A DNA stretch of 64,000 nucleotides from Candidatus Competibacteraceae bacterium (lineage in GTDB: Bacteria; Pseudomonadota; Gammaproteobacteria; Competibacterales; Competibacteraceae). Position numbers and translations under genes: made by a program. Shown piece after piece: positions 44,644-52,901 of the stretch (position 1 is its first letter; each line of letters begins with the position of its first letter). Where the stretch lies: positions 124,001-188,000 of the forward strand of contig JADJQQ010000029.1 in NCBI GenBank assembly GCA_016712625.1. Reading direction: 5' to 3'. Below the pieces are notes generated by a model, which saw nothing but the letters and a program-made list of their open reading frames with translations, was not told the DNA's origin and did not search any database.

Positions 44644-45822
44644 ATGGCAAACACCGCACCCACCACCGAACAACCGGCAACGGGCTTTTTACAAAGCGAA
44701 GGGATGCGCGCCTTCCTGAAGTTTTTGAAAGATAACGGCACCTTGGTCGCGCTAATCGCCTTGATGTTCATTTTCAGTTTGTGGGACGAGGCCTTCTTCA
44801 CGCCCCGCAACCTGACCAATCTGGCGCGACAAACCACCATTGTCGGCATTATCGCGGTCGGCATGACCTTGGTCATCATCATTAACGGCATTGATCTGTC
44901 GGTCGGATCGATTGTTGGCTTAGCCGCCATTGTGGTGACGCTGCTGATGCAGTCGGGCGTCAATATCTGGGCGGCGATCCTCATCACCTTGTTGTTGACC
45001 GGCGTCCTGATTGGCCTGTGGAATGCGCTTTGGATCGCCCATTACAACATTCCGCCTTTTATCATCACACTGGGCATGATGACCATCGCCAGAGGTATCG
45101 CTCTAACGCTTTCCGACGGCGGCTCCGTGCCGGTGACCGACCCCGTCTTTGGCGAGATTGGCGGCGGATTTTTCTCGGTGATGGTTTCCACCATTATGGT
45201 GCTGCTGATTTTCGCCTATCTGCTGTTCTCGCAATACCGCGATCTCAAGCAAAAGCAACAGTACGGCGTCACCGTCAAACAGCAGGAATTGATTACCACG
45301 GGCGTGGTGACCTTGCTGGCTGGCGCGATTGTCCTTTATGCCTTTTCGTATCGCGGACTGCCTTATCCGGTGGCCATCTTTGCCGTAATCGCTTTTATTG
45401 GCAGTTTCACGCTGCAACACACCAAATTCGGCCGCCGGATTTATGCCATGGGCGGCAATGAGGAAGCGGCGCGGCTATCGGGCATCAGCATCAAGCGGAT
45501 GAAGATCGCTATTTACTGCATCATCACCACCTTATCGGCCCTCGCGGGAATCATGTTGGCGTCGCGCCTGAATGGCGCTTCTCCCAATTTAGGCAACATG
45601 TTCGAATTGGACGCGATTTCGGCGGTGATCATTGGCGGCACCAGTTTTTCCGGTGGGGTAGGCACCATTATCGGCACGGTGATTGGCGCGTTTATCATCA
45701 GCGTGCTGAACAACGGCATGAGCCTGTTGGAAGTACCGACCTTTTACCAACTAATCATCAAGGGCGGCATCATCATTCTGGCGGTCTGGTTTGACGTGTT
45801 GAGCAAGAAAAAACGCGGGTAA
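44644..45822 (+). CDS. xylH: XylH-type sugar ABC transporter permease
   Basis: Permease of 392 residues, matching XylH (393) rather than the shorter RbsC type. It has about twelve hydrophobic segments and the marks NLTNLARQTTIVGIIAVGMT, IIINGIDLSVGSIVGLAAIV, NIPPFIITLGMMTIARGIAL, the XylH-specific central loop with YRDLKQKQQYGVTVKQQELI, and the coupling loop AMGGNEEAARLSGISIKRM. The ribosome site GGGGGATC lies before the ATG. Followed 76 bases later by a second binding-protein gene. Confidence 0.93.
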   Translation: MANTAPTTEQPATGFLQSEGMRAFLKFLKDNGTLVALIALMFIFSLWDEAFFTPRNLTNLARQTTIVGIIAVGMTLVIIINGIDLSVGSIVGLAAIVVTLLMQSGVNIWAAILITLLLTGVLIGLWNALWIAHYNIPPFIITLGMMTIARGIALTLSDGGSVPVTDPVFGEIGGGFFSVMVSTIMVLLIFAYLLFSQYRDLKQKQQYGVTVKQQELITTGVVTLLAGAIVLYAFSYRGLPYPVAIFAVIAFIGSFTLQHTKFGRRIYAMGGNEEAARLSGISIKRMKIAIYCIITTLSALAGIMLASRLNGASPNLGNMFELDAISAVIIGGTSFSGGVGTIIGTVIGAFIISVLNNGMSLLEVPTFYQLIIKGGIIILAVWFDVLSKKKRG

Positions 45823-45898
45823 GCATCGGTTGAAGGAGCAGGCCTTGATGGCGTGCTCCCCATCAAATCGCGTCTTCAATTTTACCCGGAGAACATTG

Positions 45899-47014
45899 AT
45901 GAACATGTCAAAGCTACTGTTTCTGACAATGAGGGGCCGTTCCGCCATCGTTCGAATCCTCGGGCTGAGCCTGTTGCTCGCGGCGACATTGCTTTTTCAG
46001 CCTGCCGCGCCAGCCAAGGAACAAGGCATCAAAATCGGCTTTCTGCTGAAAACCATGCAGGAAGAACGCTATCAAACCGACAAAGCCGAATTTACCGCGC
46101 GGGCGGAAGCGTTGGGTGCGCAAGTCCTGTTTGATTCGAGCGGCAACAGCGAACTGACGCAGTTGGGGCAATTTGAAAAAATGCTCGATGAAGGCGCGCA
46201 GGTGATCGTGCTGCAACCGGTCAACACCGGACTCGCGGGCGCGCTGGTGCGTCTGGCTAACAGTAAAGGCGTTAAAGTCATCGGCTATGACTCCATGGTG
46301 GTCAATGGCCCACTGGATTTGATGGTGATGCAGGATAGTTGGGCGGTGGGTCAGTTGCAGAGTGAGGCCATGGTGAAGTGGTTCCAGCAAAACCGTGGCA
46401 AAGTCGAAGGAAAAGTCGCGTTGATCATGGGCCAGCCTGGGGATTCCAATGCCCAGGCCATGAGTCAGGGTGTTTTAAACACCATTCAACAAAATTCCGG
46501 CCTGCAACTGATCGCGCAAATCTCCCATGTCGATTGGTCGCCGGATCGTTCCGCTGAAACCGCCAGCAATTTACTGGTGCAGCACAAGAATGGCGTTGAT
46601 GCGTTTATTTGCAATAACAGCGGCTTGGCGAGCGGCGTCATTGCGGCGTTGGACTTGGAAAAACTGGCGGATGCCAAAAAAGTCTTTGTGGCTGGCGCGG
46701 ACGCTGATTTAAAAAATATTCAGTACCTGGTCCAGGGCAAACAAGCGGTGGACGTGTGGAAAGCCATCAAACCGCTGGCGCACAAAGCCGCTGAAATCGC
46801 GGTCGAAATCGCCAAAAATCCTAGCAAATCGCTGGAGAGCATCGCTCGAGAAGCGAGCCAAAGCGGCTTGCGCTTCGCCATGACGGATAATGGTTTTACC
46901 AAGGTGCCAACGGTGATAACACCGGTGACCCTGATTACCAAGGATAATGTCGACAGTACCTTGATTGCCGCGCAAATCTTTAGCAAAGCGCAGATTTACG
47001 GCGGGAATCAGTGA
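45899..47014 (+). CDS. XylF-type sugar-binding protein, copy 2
   Basis: A 371-residue paralogue of the protein at 41925, sharing FLLKTMQEERYQTDKAEFTA, VIVLQPVNTGLAGALVRLAN, GYDSMVVNGPLDLMVMQDSW and VDAFICNNSGLASGVIAALD. The N-terminus MNMSKLLFLTMRGRSAIVRI is unusually long before the hydrophobic core (LGLSLLLAATLLFQPA), so export may use a longer n-region or a later start. GGAG lies eight bases before the ATG at 45899. A 20-residue insertion near the end (SLESIAREASQSGLRFAMTD) is missing in copy 1. The four genes form F-G-H-F' with two binding proteins for one transporter. Confidence 0.88.
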   Translation: MNMSKLLFLTMRGRSAIVRILGLSLLLAATLLFQPAAPAKEQGIKIGFLLKTMQEERYQTDKAEFTARAEALGAQVLFDSSGNSELTQLGQFEKMLDEGAQVIVLQPVNTGLAGALVRLANSKGVKVIGYDSMVVNGPLDLMVMQDSWAVGQLQSEAMVKWFQQNRGKVEGKVALIMGQPGDSNAQAMSQGVLNTIQQNSGLQLIAQISHVDWSPDRSAETASNLLVQHKNGVDAFICNNSGLASGVIAALDLEKLADAKKVFVAGADADLKNIQYLVQGKQAVDVWKAIKPLAHKAAEIAVEIAKNPSKSLESIAREASQSGLRFAMTDNGFTKVPTVITPVTLITKDNVDSTLIAAQIFSKAQIYGGNQ

Positions 47015-47058
47015 TCGGGCAGTGACGTGGCGCTTTCCTAACCCTTGAGTAGCCGCTA

Positions 47059-47084
47059 TACCCCGCTGTTGCGGCGGGGTATTT
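47059..47084 (+). terminator. Terminator of the xyl-type operon
   Basis: TACCCCGC (47059-47066) and GCGGGGTA (47074-47081) form an 8-base stem around a 7-base loop, followed by a short TTT. It lies 45 bases after the second binding-protein gene. The rest of the 47015-47459 gap has poly-T tracts and, at its end, the fruB promoter and operator; no gene is supported there. Confidence 0.65.
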
Positions 47085-47391
47085 CACCGCCTCGAAACCC
47101 GTCGTTCCGCCGCTGGTGAAATTCACGTTCAAGCCACCAATGGCATAAACTGGTCGGCGCGCCGCCTTCAACAAACCTTCACGGTTCTGTTCGTAAACAC
47201 ATGTGCTGTGTCCGGTTTTTTAGTTTTTTTAGTTGATACCGGCAGATTTTCAGCAATACTTTTGTCAATGCTGCTTTGAGCAAGCCAAGTCGTTCTTCAC
47301 CTCGCTGTGGAGCGTTTATGAACTCAATCGTAGCGAACGACTTGCATTACCCTCATCCCGACGGAAATTTCTTTTTTTTCAGAGCCATTGA

Positions 47392-47433
47392 TTGACTCTA
47401 CCACTGTAAACGATTACATTTATCTTCTATAAT
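47392..47433 (+). promoter_or_regulatory. fruB promoter with LacI-type operator
   Basis: A perfect -10 box TATAAT stands at 47428-47433, 27 bases before the fruB start. Upstream are TTGACT at 47392-47397 and the operator TGTAAACGATTACA at 47405-47418, which covers the -35 position for that -10 box. The operator is identical to 12934-12947 near the LacI gene. Binding there would exclude polymerase. Relief by a fructose-derived ligand is inference. Confidence 0.7.
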
Positions 47434-47459
47434 ATTATTATTAACATGAGGAGTTAATT

Positions 47460-49958
47460 ATGAAAACGATTTCTCGTTCATGTATCCAACTTGATGCACG
47501 AGCGCAGACCAAGGAGGAAGCGATCCGCCAAGCGGGCAAGCTGTTGGCGGATGCGGGGTATATCGATGTGGCCTATATCGAGAGTCTCCTCAAGCGCGAG
47601 CAAGTGGCGAATACTTTTCTCGGCAGCGGCGTCGCGATCCCGCACGGGATGATTGACGACCGGCATCTAATTCACCATACCGGCATCGCAATCTTGCAAC
47701 TGCCCGAAGGCGTGGAGTGGAATCAGGGGCAGAAGGCGCATTTAGTGGTCGCCATTGCCGCCCAGTCCGATGAACATATCAGTCTGCTGCGCCGACTGAC
47801 CCGGCTGATGCAACAGCCTGATGCCATTGATGCCTTGGTGCAGGCCAATAACCCCCTCGTATTGATCGCCGCCCTTGGCGACACGCCACCAGCGACCGCC
47901 CCGCCACCGGAAGCCGCGCCGCCTTGGCCCGCCGATGCGGAAATCACTTGGACTGTAGACTATCCCAACGGTCTACACGCCCGCCCAGCCACCACCTGGG
48001 TGGAAACCGCCAAGCGCTTCCCTTGCGAATTCAGGGTTTACAAAGACGCTGAATTTGCGGACGCCAAGGCCCTGACTGACCTCCTCGCCCTTGGCGTGAC
48101 CAACGGCAGCACGCTGCGGCTCGCGGCTCGCGGCCCGGATGCGCAACGCGCTTTGAACGCCCTGCACGAGACGGTGCGCGGACTGTCCGCCGTCGAACGG
48201 GCCGATGCCGAACGGGCGCGCAAAAATGCCTTGGCGGCGCGTAAGACTAAACCCGATTGGACGCCGACCGGCGGTTGTCTCACCCTGTATGGGCTGGGCG
48301 CCAGTCCAGGCCTGGCAATCGGCAAACTGGTGCGGCATGTCTCGCAGCATTTTGAAGTCACCGATCAGCCCGGCGATGTCGTCGCCGAAGGCGAGGCGCT
48401 GGAGCAGGCGTTGCTTGCGGTGCGCGCCGAGCGTGAGGAGCTGGAAGGCCGCACCCGCCAGCGTCTGAGCGCCACCGAAGCCGCCATCTTCGCCGCCCAA
48501 CGCGAGTTGCTGGCCGATCCGGTGCTGACGCGGGACGCGCTGGTGACCATCATGCAAGGCCATGGCGCCGCGTGGTCGTGGCAGCGGGCGTTGCGGGCGC
48601 GCATCGAAAAACTTCAGCAGGTGAACGATCCGTTGTTGGCGGCTCGCGCGGTCGATTTGCGCGATGTCGGCGAGCAGGTGTTGGCGCACTTGCTCGGCAT
48701 CGAACGCCAGCAGTTAACCTTGACCGAACCGTCGATTCTGGCGGCCGATGATCTGACCCCTTCCGACACGCTGCACCTCGATACCCGCTATGTGGTCGGC
48801 CTGGCCACGAGTGTCGGCGGCCCCACCTCGCACACCGCTATTCTGGCCCGCACCTTGGGTTTTCCGGCAGTGGTGGCGATTGGCCCCACGCTGATGACAG
48901 CCGCCGAAGGAGGCGTCGCCGTACTCGACGGCAGCACCGGCGTGCTCTATCTGGACGTGAGCGAAGCTGATCAACGTAGCGTCACCGAAGTCATCACCCG
49001 GCAGGTCGCCGCGCGCGAAAGCTTGCGCGCGGCCCGCCATCTGCCCGCCACCACCACCGATGGCCATACCGTCGAAATCGCCGCTAACGTCGCTAACGCC
49101 AAGCAGGCGGCGGCGGCCGTGGACGCGGGCGCGGAAGGCATCGGCTTGATGCGCACCGAATTTTTATTCCTGGAACGCAATTCCGCCCCCGATGAGGAAG
49201 AGCAGTATCAGGTTTATAAGGAAATGATCGAGGTCATGGCGGGCAAGCGGCTGATTATCCGCACCCTCGACATCGGCGGCGACAAGCAGGTGCCTTACCT
49301 CAATCTGCCGCGCGAAGAAAATCCATTTCTTGGCGTGCGTGGAGCGCGGTTATTACTCCAGCGTCAGGATTTGCTGTACGCCCAATTACGCGCCCTGTAC
49401 CGCGCCGCCCAGCATGGGTCGCTGTGGATCATGTTCCCGATGGTCACCCACATCAGTGAAATCGAAGCCTTGCGCAACCATTGCCAACTGGCCCGCGAGC
49501 AGGTGCACGGTCCCGAAGTCAAGCTGGGCATCATGGTCGAAATTCCGGCGGTGGCGGTGATGGCTGACCGGTTCGCGCCACTGGTGGATTTCTTCTCCAT
49601 TGGCACCAACGATCTGACTCAATACACGCTGGCGGTGGATCGGCAACATCCCGAACTGGCGGCCCAGGCCGATAGCCTGCATCCAGCGGTGCTCAACATG
49701 ATCGACGCCACCGTGCGCGGCGCGCAAGAAGCTGGACGGGTTACGGGTGGCGGCTGGGTTGGGGTCTGCGGCGGCTTGGCGGGCGATCCGCTGGGCGCGC
49801 GGATTTTGACCGGTCTGGGCGTCGATGAACTGAGCATGAGCGCTCAGGACATCGCCCCGGTGAAAGCGGCATTGCGCGGTGAATCGCGGGCGTCGATGCA
49901 GGAACTGGCCCGACGCGCCTTGCGCGCCCGCACCGCCGAGGAGGTTCGCGCTTTATGA
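47460..49958 (+). CDS. fruB: Fructose PTS multiphosphoryl-transfer protein EIIA-HPr-EI
   Basis: A cytoplasmic fusion of three PTS proteins, 832 residues. EIIA-Fru comes first (phospho-His62 in SGVAIPHGMIDDRHLIH), then HPr (phospho-His173 in YPNGLHARPATTWVE), then Enzyme I (phospho-His458 in GGPTSHTAILARTLGFPAVV). The EI C-terminal PEP-binding part is complete (LMRTEFLFLERNSAPDEEEQ, RTLDIGGDKQVPYLNLPREE, FFSIGTNDLTQYTLAVDR, GVCGGLAGDPLG). It passes phosphate from PEP to FruA without needing other PTS proteins. ATG follows AGGAG closely. Its stop overlaps the fruK start by four bases. A LacI-type operator covers its promoter. Confidence 0.95.
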   Translation: MKTISRSCIQLDARAQTKEEAIRQAGKLLADAGYIDVAYIESLLKREQVANTFLGSGVAIPHGMIDDRHLIHHTGIAILQLPEGVEWNQGQKAHLVVAIAAQSDEHISLLRRLTRLMQQPDAIDALVQANNPLVLIAALGDTPPATAPPPEAAPPWPADAEITWTVDYPNGLHARPATTWVETAKRFPCEFRVYKDAEFADAKALTDLLALGVTNGSTLRLAARGPDAQRALNALHETVRGLSAVERADAERARKNALAARKTKPDWTPTGGCLTLYGLGASPGLAIGKLVRHVSQHFEVTDQPGDVVAEGEALEQALLAVRAEREELEGRTRQRLSATEAAIFAAQRELLADPVLTRDALVTIMQGHGAAWSWQRALRARIEKLQQVNDPLLAARAVDLRDVGEQVLAHLLGIERQQLTLTEPSILAADDLTPSDTLHLDTRYVVGLATSVGGPTSHTAILARTLGFPAVVAIGPTLMTAAEGGVAVLDGSTGVLYLDVSEADQRSVTEVITRQVAARESLRAARHLPATTTDGHTVEIAANVANAKQAAAAVDAGAEGIGLMRTEFLFLERNSAPDEEEQYQVYKEMIEVMAGKRLIIRTLDIGGDKQVPYLNLPREENPFLGVRGARLLLQRQDLLYAQLRALYRAAQHGSLWIMFPMVTHISEIEALRNHCQLAREQVHGPEVKLGIMVEIPAVAVMADRFAPLVDFFSIGTNDLTQYTLAVDRQHPELAAQADSLHPAVLNMIDATVRGAQEAGRVTGGGWVGVCGGLAGDPLGARILTGLGVDELSMSAQDIAPVKAALRGESRASMQELARRALRARTAEEVRAL

Positions 49959-50947
49959 ATCCCTTGCAGCCCTTGAATCCTTTTGCCGAATCGCCGCGGG
50001 TAGTGACGGTTGCGCTCAATCCAGCGTTAGATCAAACCATTGAAATCGCTGGGCTGAAGCCGGGTGCGGTCAATCGCGCCCTGCGGATGCAGGTCGATGT
50101 GGGCGGCAAGGCGGTCAACGTTGCATCCTGCTTGTCTGATTTTGATGTGAAGACCGCCGTGACCGGGCAGATCGGCCGCGACAACGCCGCCCTGTTCGAG
50201 GAATTGTTCCAGCGCAAAAAGATTGCCAATCACTGCTGCTACCTGGACGGCCTCACCCGCATCAACTCCAAGCTGGTCGATACCATCAGCGGGGACACCA
50301 CTGATCTCAACATGCCGGGGCCGGAATTTTCACCCGCCGCCGCGCAGGATTTGCTGGATCAAGTGCTGCGCCGGCTCGAACAACTGGCCGGACACGTCCA
50401 ATGGGTGGTGCTATCAGGCAGCTTGCCGCCGGGGATGCCGGCCGATGTGTACGCCACCATCACCCGCCAGGTTCAAGCCGCGGGCGGCGCGGTGTTGCTC
50501 GATACCAGCGGCGCGCCACTAAAAGCAGCGCTGGCGGCCGGGCCTAAAATTATCAAGCCCAACGGTCACGAGCTCTCCGAACTGGTCGGCCGCCCGCTCA
50601 ATAGCCTGAATGATTTGATCGCCACCGGACGGGAACTGCTGGCGGCGTCGCCCGCGCCCGATTTGGTGGTGGTGTCGCTCGGCGGGGATGGCGCGTTATT
50701 CCTCAACCGCGAGCAGGCCCTGCAAGCGCAGCCCATCCGCATGAATGTGAGCAGCACGGTGGGCGCGGGTGACGCGATGGTGGCCGGGCTCATTGCTGCT
50801 CAGCTGGAAGGCCTGTCCCTGATCGACACCGCTCGGCTGGCGACCGCTTTCGCCGCCGCGAAGCTAACCCGACTCGGGCCGCACTTACCACGGCCCGCCG
50901 AGGTTCGTGCCCTCGCCCAGCAGGTCAGCGTCTCATCCATCAATTAA
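49955..50947 (+). CDS. fruK: 1-phosphofructokinase
   Basis: PfkB-family kinase, 330 residues, that phosphorylates fructose-1-phosphate to fructose-1,6-bisphosphate. Marks: VVTVALNPALDQTIEIAGLK, VDVGGKAVNVASCLSDFDVK, VVLSGSLPPGMPADVYATIT and the catalytic STVGAGDAMVAGLIAAQLEG. The 12-residue N-terminal extension before the first strand reflects a start that overlaps the fruB stop (ATGA). Position between fruB and fruA is the standard fruBKA order. Confidence 0.95.
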   Translation: MNPLQPLNPFAESPRVVTVALNPALDQTIEIAGLKPGAVNRALRMQVDVGGKAVNVASCLSDFDVKTAVTGQIGRDNAALFEELFQRKKIANHCCYLDGLTRINSKLVDTISGDTTDLNMPGPEFSPAAAQDLLDQVLRRLEQLAGHVQWVVLSGSLPPGMPADVYATITRQVQAAGGAVLLDTSGAPLKAALAAGPKIIKPNGHELSELVGRPLNSLNDLIATGRELLAASPAPDLVVVSLGGDGALFLNREQALQAQPIRMNVSSTVGAGDAMVAGLIAAQLEGLSLIDTARLATAFAAAKLTRLGPHLPRPAEVRALAQQVSVSSIN

Positions 50948-51001
50948 GGGTTCGTCCAAACCTGTATTCAAAATCCAGATCACTTAATAGGGAATCCGAA
51001 C

Positions 51002-52786
51002 ATGGCTAAAATTGTTGCGGTCACGTCCTGTCCGACCGGGATCGCCCACACCATCATGGCCGCCGAGGGGCTGGAACAGGCCGCCAAGGCGCTCAAACAC
51101 GACATTCAGGTCGAGACGCAAGGCTCGGTCGGTACGCGAAACACCTTGTCTGATGAAACGATCGCGGCGGCCGATGTGGTGATTGTGGCCGCCGATACGC
51201 GGGTCGATACCACCCGTTTCATCGGCAAACCGATTTACGAAGCCTCTACCGAACAAGCCATCCGCGATGGCGCGGGCTTGATTAACGCCGCGCTGGCCAG
51301 TGTGTCAGCCGCCGCGCCGACGGCTACGGCAGCCGCGGCCGCGCCAGCGGCGAATCTAAAGATCGTCGGCATCACCTCTTGCCCCACCGGCATCGCCCAC
51401 ACCTTTATGGCGGCCGAAGGTTTGGAACAGGGCGCGAAAAATCTCGGCCACGCCATTAAAGTCGAAACCCAAGGCTCGGTCGGGGCCAAGAACAACCTGA
51501 CCGCCGACGACATCGCGGCGGCGGATTTGGTGATTATCGCCGCCGATACCCAAGTCGATAAAACCCGCTTTGCCGGTAAACGGCTTTACGAGGCCAGCAC
51601 CAAGGCGGCGATTCACGACGGCGCCGAGCTGGTGCGCAAGGCGATTGCCGAAGCCAAGGTCGCGGGCGCGGCGGCCGCCAAGCTGACGCCTGAAGAACAG
51701 GTGCAACAGGCCAAGGCCCAGCAGGCCGCCACTCGCACCGGCGTTTACAAGCATTTGATGACCGGCGTGTCTTACATGCTGCCGTTCGTGGTGGCCGGCG
51801 GTTTGCTCATCGCCATCAGCTTCGCCATTGGCGGCATCAACGTATTTGAGGACGCCAACAAAGGGACTTTGGGCTGGACGCTGTTCCAGATCGGCGCGAA
51901 AGCCGGTTTCGCCTTGATGGTGCCGGTACTGGCCGGATTCATCGCTTACTCCATCGCGGATCGGCCCGGCATCACGCCCGGCATGATCGGCGGCATGATC
52001 GCCAGCGCCATCGGCGCGGGTTTTCTGGGCGGCATCGCGGCGGGTTTCATCGCCGGTTATACCGCCAAATTCCTCAGCGATAACATTCCGTTGCCGCGCA
52101 CCTTGGCCGGATTGAAGCCGGTGTTGATTCTCCCCTTATTCGCTACCCTCATCACCGGATTACTGATGTATTACGTGGTGGGCGGGCCAGTCGCGGCCGT
52201 GTTGGCGACGATCACCAGCTGGCTCAAAGAAATGCAGGGCGCTAATGCGGCCTTCCTCGGTCTGTTGCTCGGCGCGATGATGGCATTCGACATGGGCGGG
52301 CCAGTCAACAAATCCGCTTACGCCTTCGCCACGGGCCTCATTACCAGCCAAACCGATCCGATCTATGGACCGATGGCGGCGGTCATGGCCGCCGGCATGA
52401 CCCCGCCGCTGGGCTTGGCGCTGGCGTCCCTCCTGTTCAAAAACCGCTTCTCGCTGGATGAGCGGGAAGCGGCGGGTGCGACCGCCGCGCTGGGGATTTC
52501 CTTTATCACCGAAGGCGCGATTCCCTACGCGGCCAAAGATCCGATCCGCGTGATTCCCGCGCTGATGCTGGGTTCGGCCGTGACCGGCGCGATCTCGATG
52601 GTGCTGGGCTGCCAATTGAAGGTTCCCCACGGCGGTGTGTTCGTGCTGCCGATCCCGAATGCGGTGGTCAACCTCGGCGGTTACATCATCGCCATCTTGA
52701 TCGGCACCGCCATTACAACGGCGGTCTTGTTCTTCCTGAAAAAACCCTTGGAGGTGAAAACACCCCCCGCTATTGCAGCGCGTTAA
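51002..52786 (+). CDS. fruA: Fructose PTS permease EIIB'-EIIB-EIIC
   Basis: Fructose-specific membrane PTS component, 594 residues. Two tandem EIIB domains are present, each with the phospho-Cys loop SCPTGIAHT (Cys10 and Cys127), joined by an Ala/Thr-rich linker. The EIIC membrane domain starts at about 240 (GVYKHLMTGVSYMLPFVVAG) with about ten helices, and ends in VLFFLKKPLEVKTP. Fructose enters as fructose-1-phosphate, the FruK substrate. It starts 54 bases after fruK. A strong terminator follows. Confidence 0.95.
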   Translation: MAKIVAVTSCPTGIAHTIMAAEGLEQAAKALKHDIQVETQGSVGTRNTLSDETIAAADVVIVAADTRVDTTRFIGKPIYEASTEQAIRDGAGLINAALASVSAAAPTATAAAAAPAANLKIVGITSCPTGIAHTFMAAEGLEQGAKNLGHAIKVETQGSVGAKNNLTADDIAAADLVIIAADTQVDKTRFAGKRLYEASTKAAIHDGAELVRKAIAEAKVAGAAAAKLTPEEQVQQAKAQQAATRTGVYKHLMTGVSYMLPFVVAGGLLIAISFAIGGINVFEDANKGTLGWTLFQIGAKAGFALMVPVLAGFIAYSIADRPGITPGMIGGMIASAIGAGFLGGIAAGFIAGYTAKFLSDNIPLPRTLAGLKPVLILPLFATLITGLLMYYVVGGPVAAVLATITSWLKEMQGANAAFLGLLLGAMMAFDMGGPVNKSAYAFATGLITSQTDPIYGPMAAVMAAGMTPPLGLALASLLFKNRFSLDEREAAGATAALGISFITEGAIPYAAKDPIRVIPALMLGSAVTGAISMVLGCQLKVPHGGVFVLPIPNAVVNLGGYIIAILIGTAITTAVLFFLKKPLEVKTPPAIAAR

Positions 52787-52835
52787 CCTGTTTCGAGTGG
52801 TGGTGGTAAGTCAGTGGGGAAAGCCCCACGCTTTT

Positions 52836-52876
52836 CACGGACGGCGTTGATCGATTTCCGTCGTCCGTGTTTTTTT
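52836..52876 (+). terminator. Rho-independent terminator of the fru operon
   Basis: CACGGACG and CGTCCGTG pair as an 8-base stem over a long loop that has further pairing inside (ACGG with CCGT), followed by seven to eight T (52870-52876). A second hairpin, GTGGGG-AAAG-CCCCAC, lies just before at about 52814-52829. Together they end the fruBKA transcript. Confidence 0.85.
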
Positions 52877-52901
52877 ATCCTTATAAAAGATACCCGTACC
52901 G

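Noticed and set aside
46980..47174. 64-codon minus-strand frame over the xyl operon end
   Set aside because: It runs through the terminator hairpin and the end of the binding-protein gene and has no ribosome site; pieces look protein-like but nothing supports expression.
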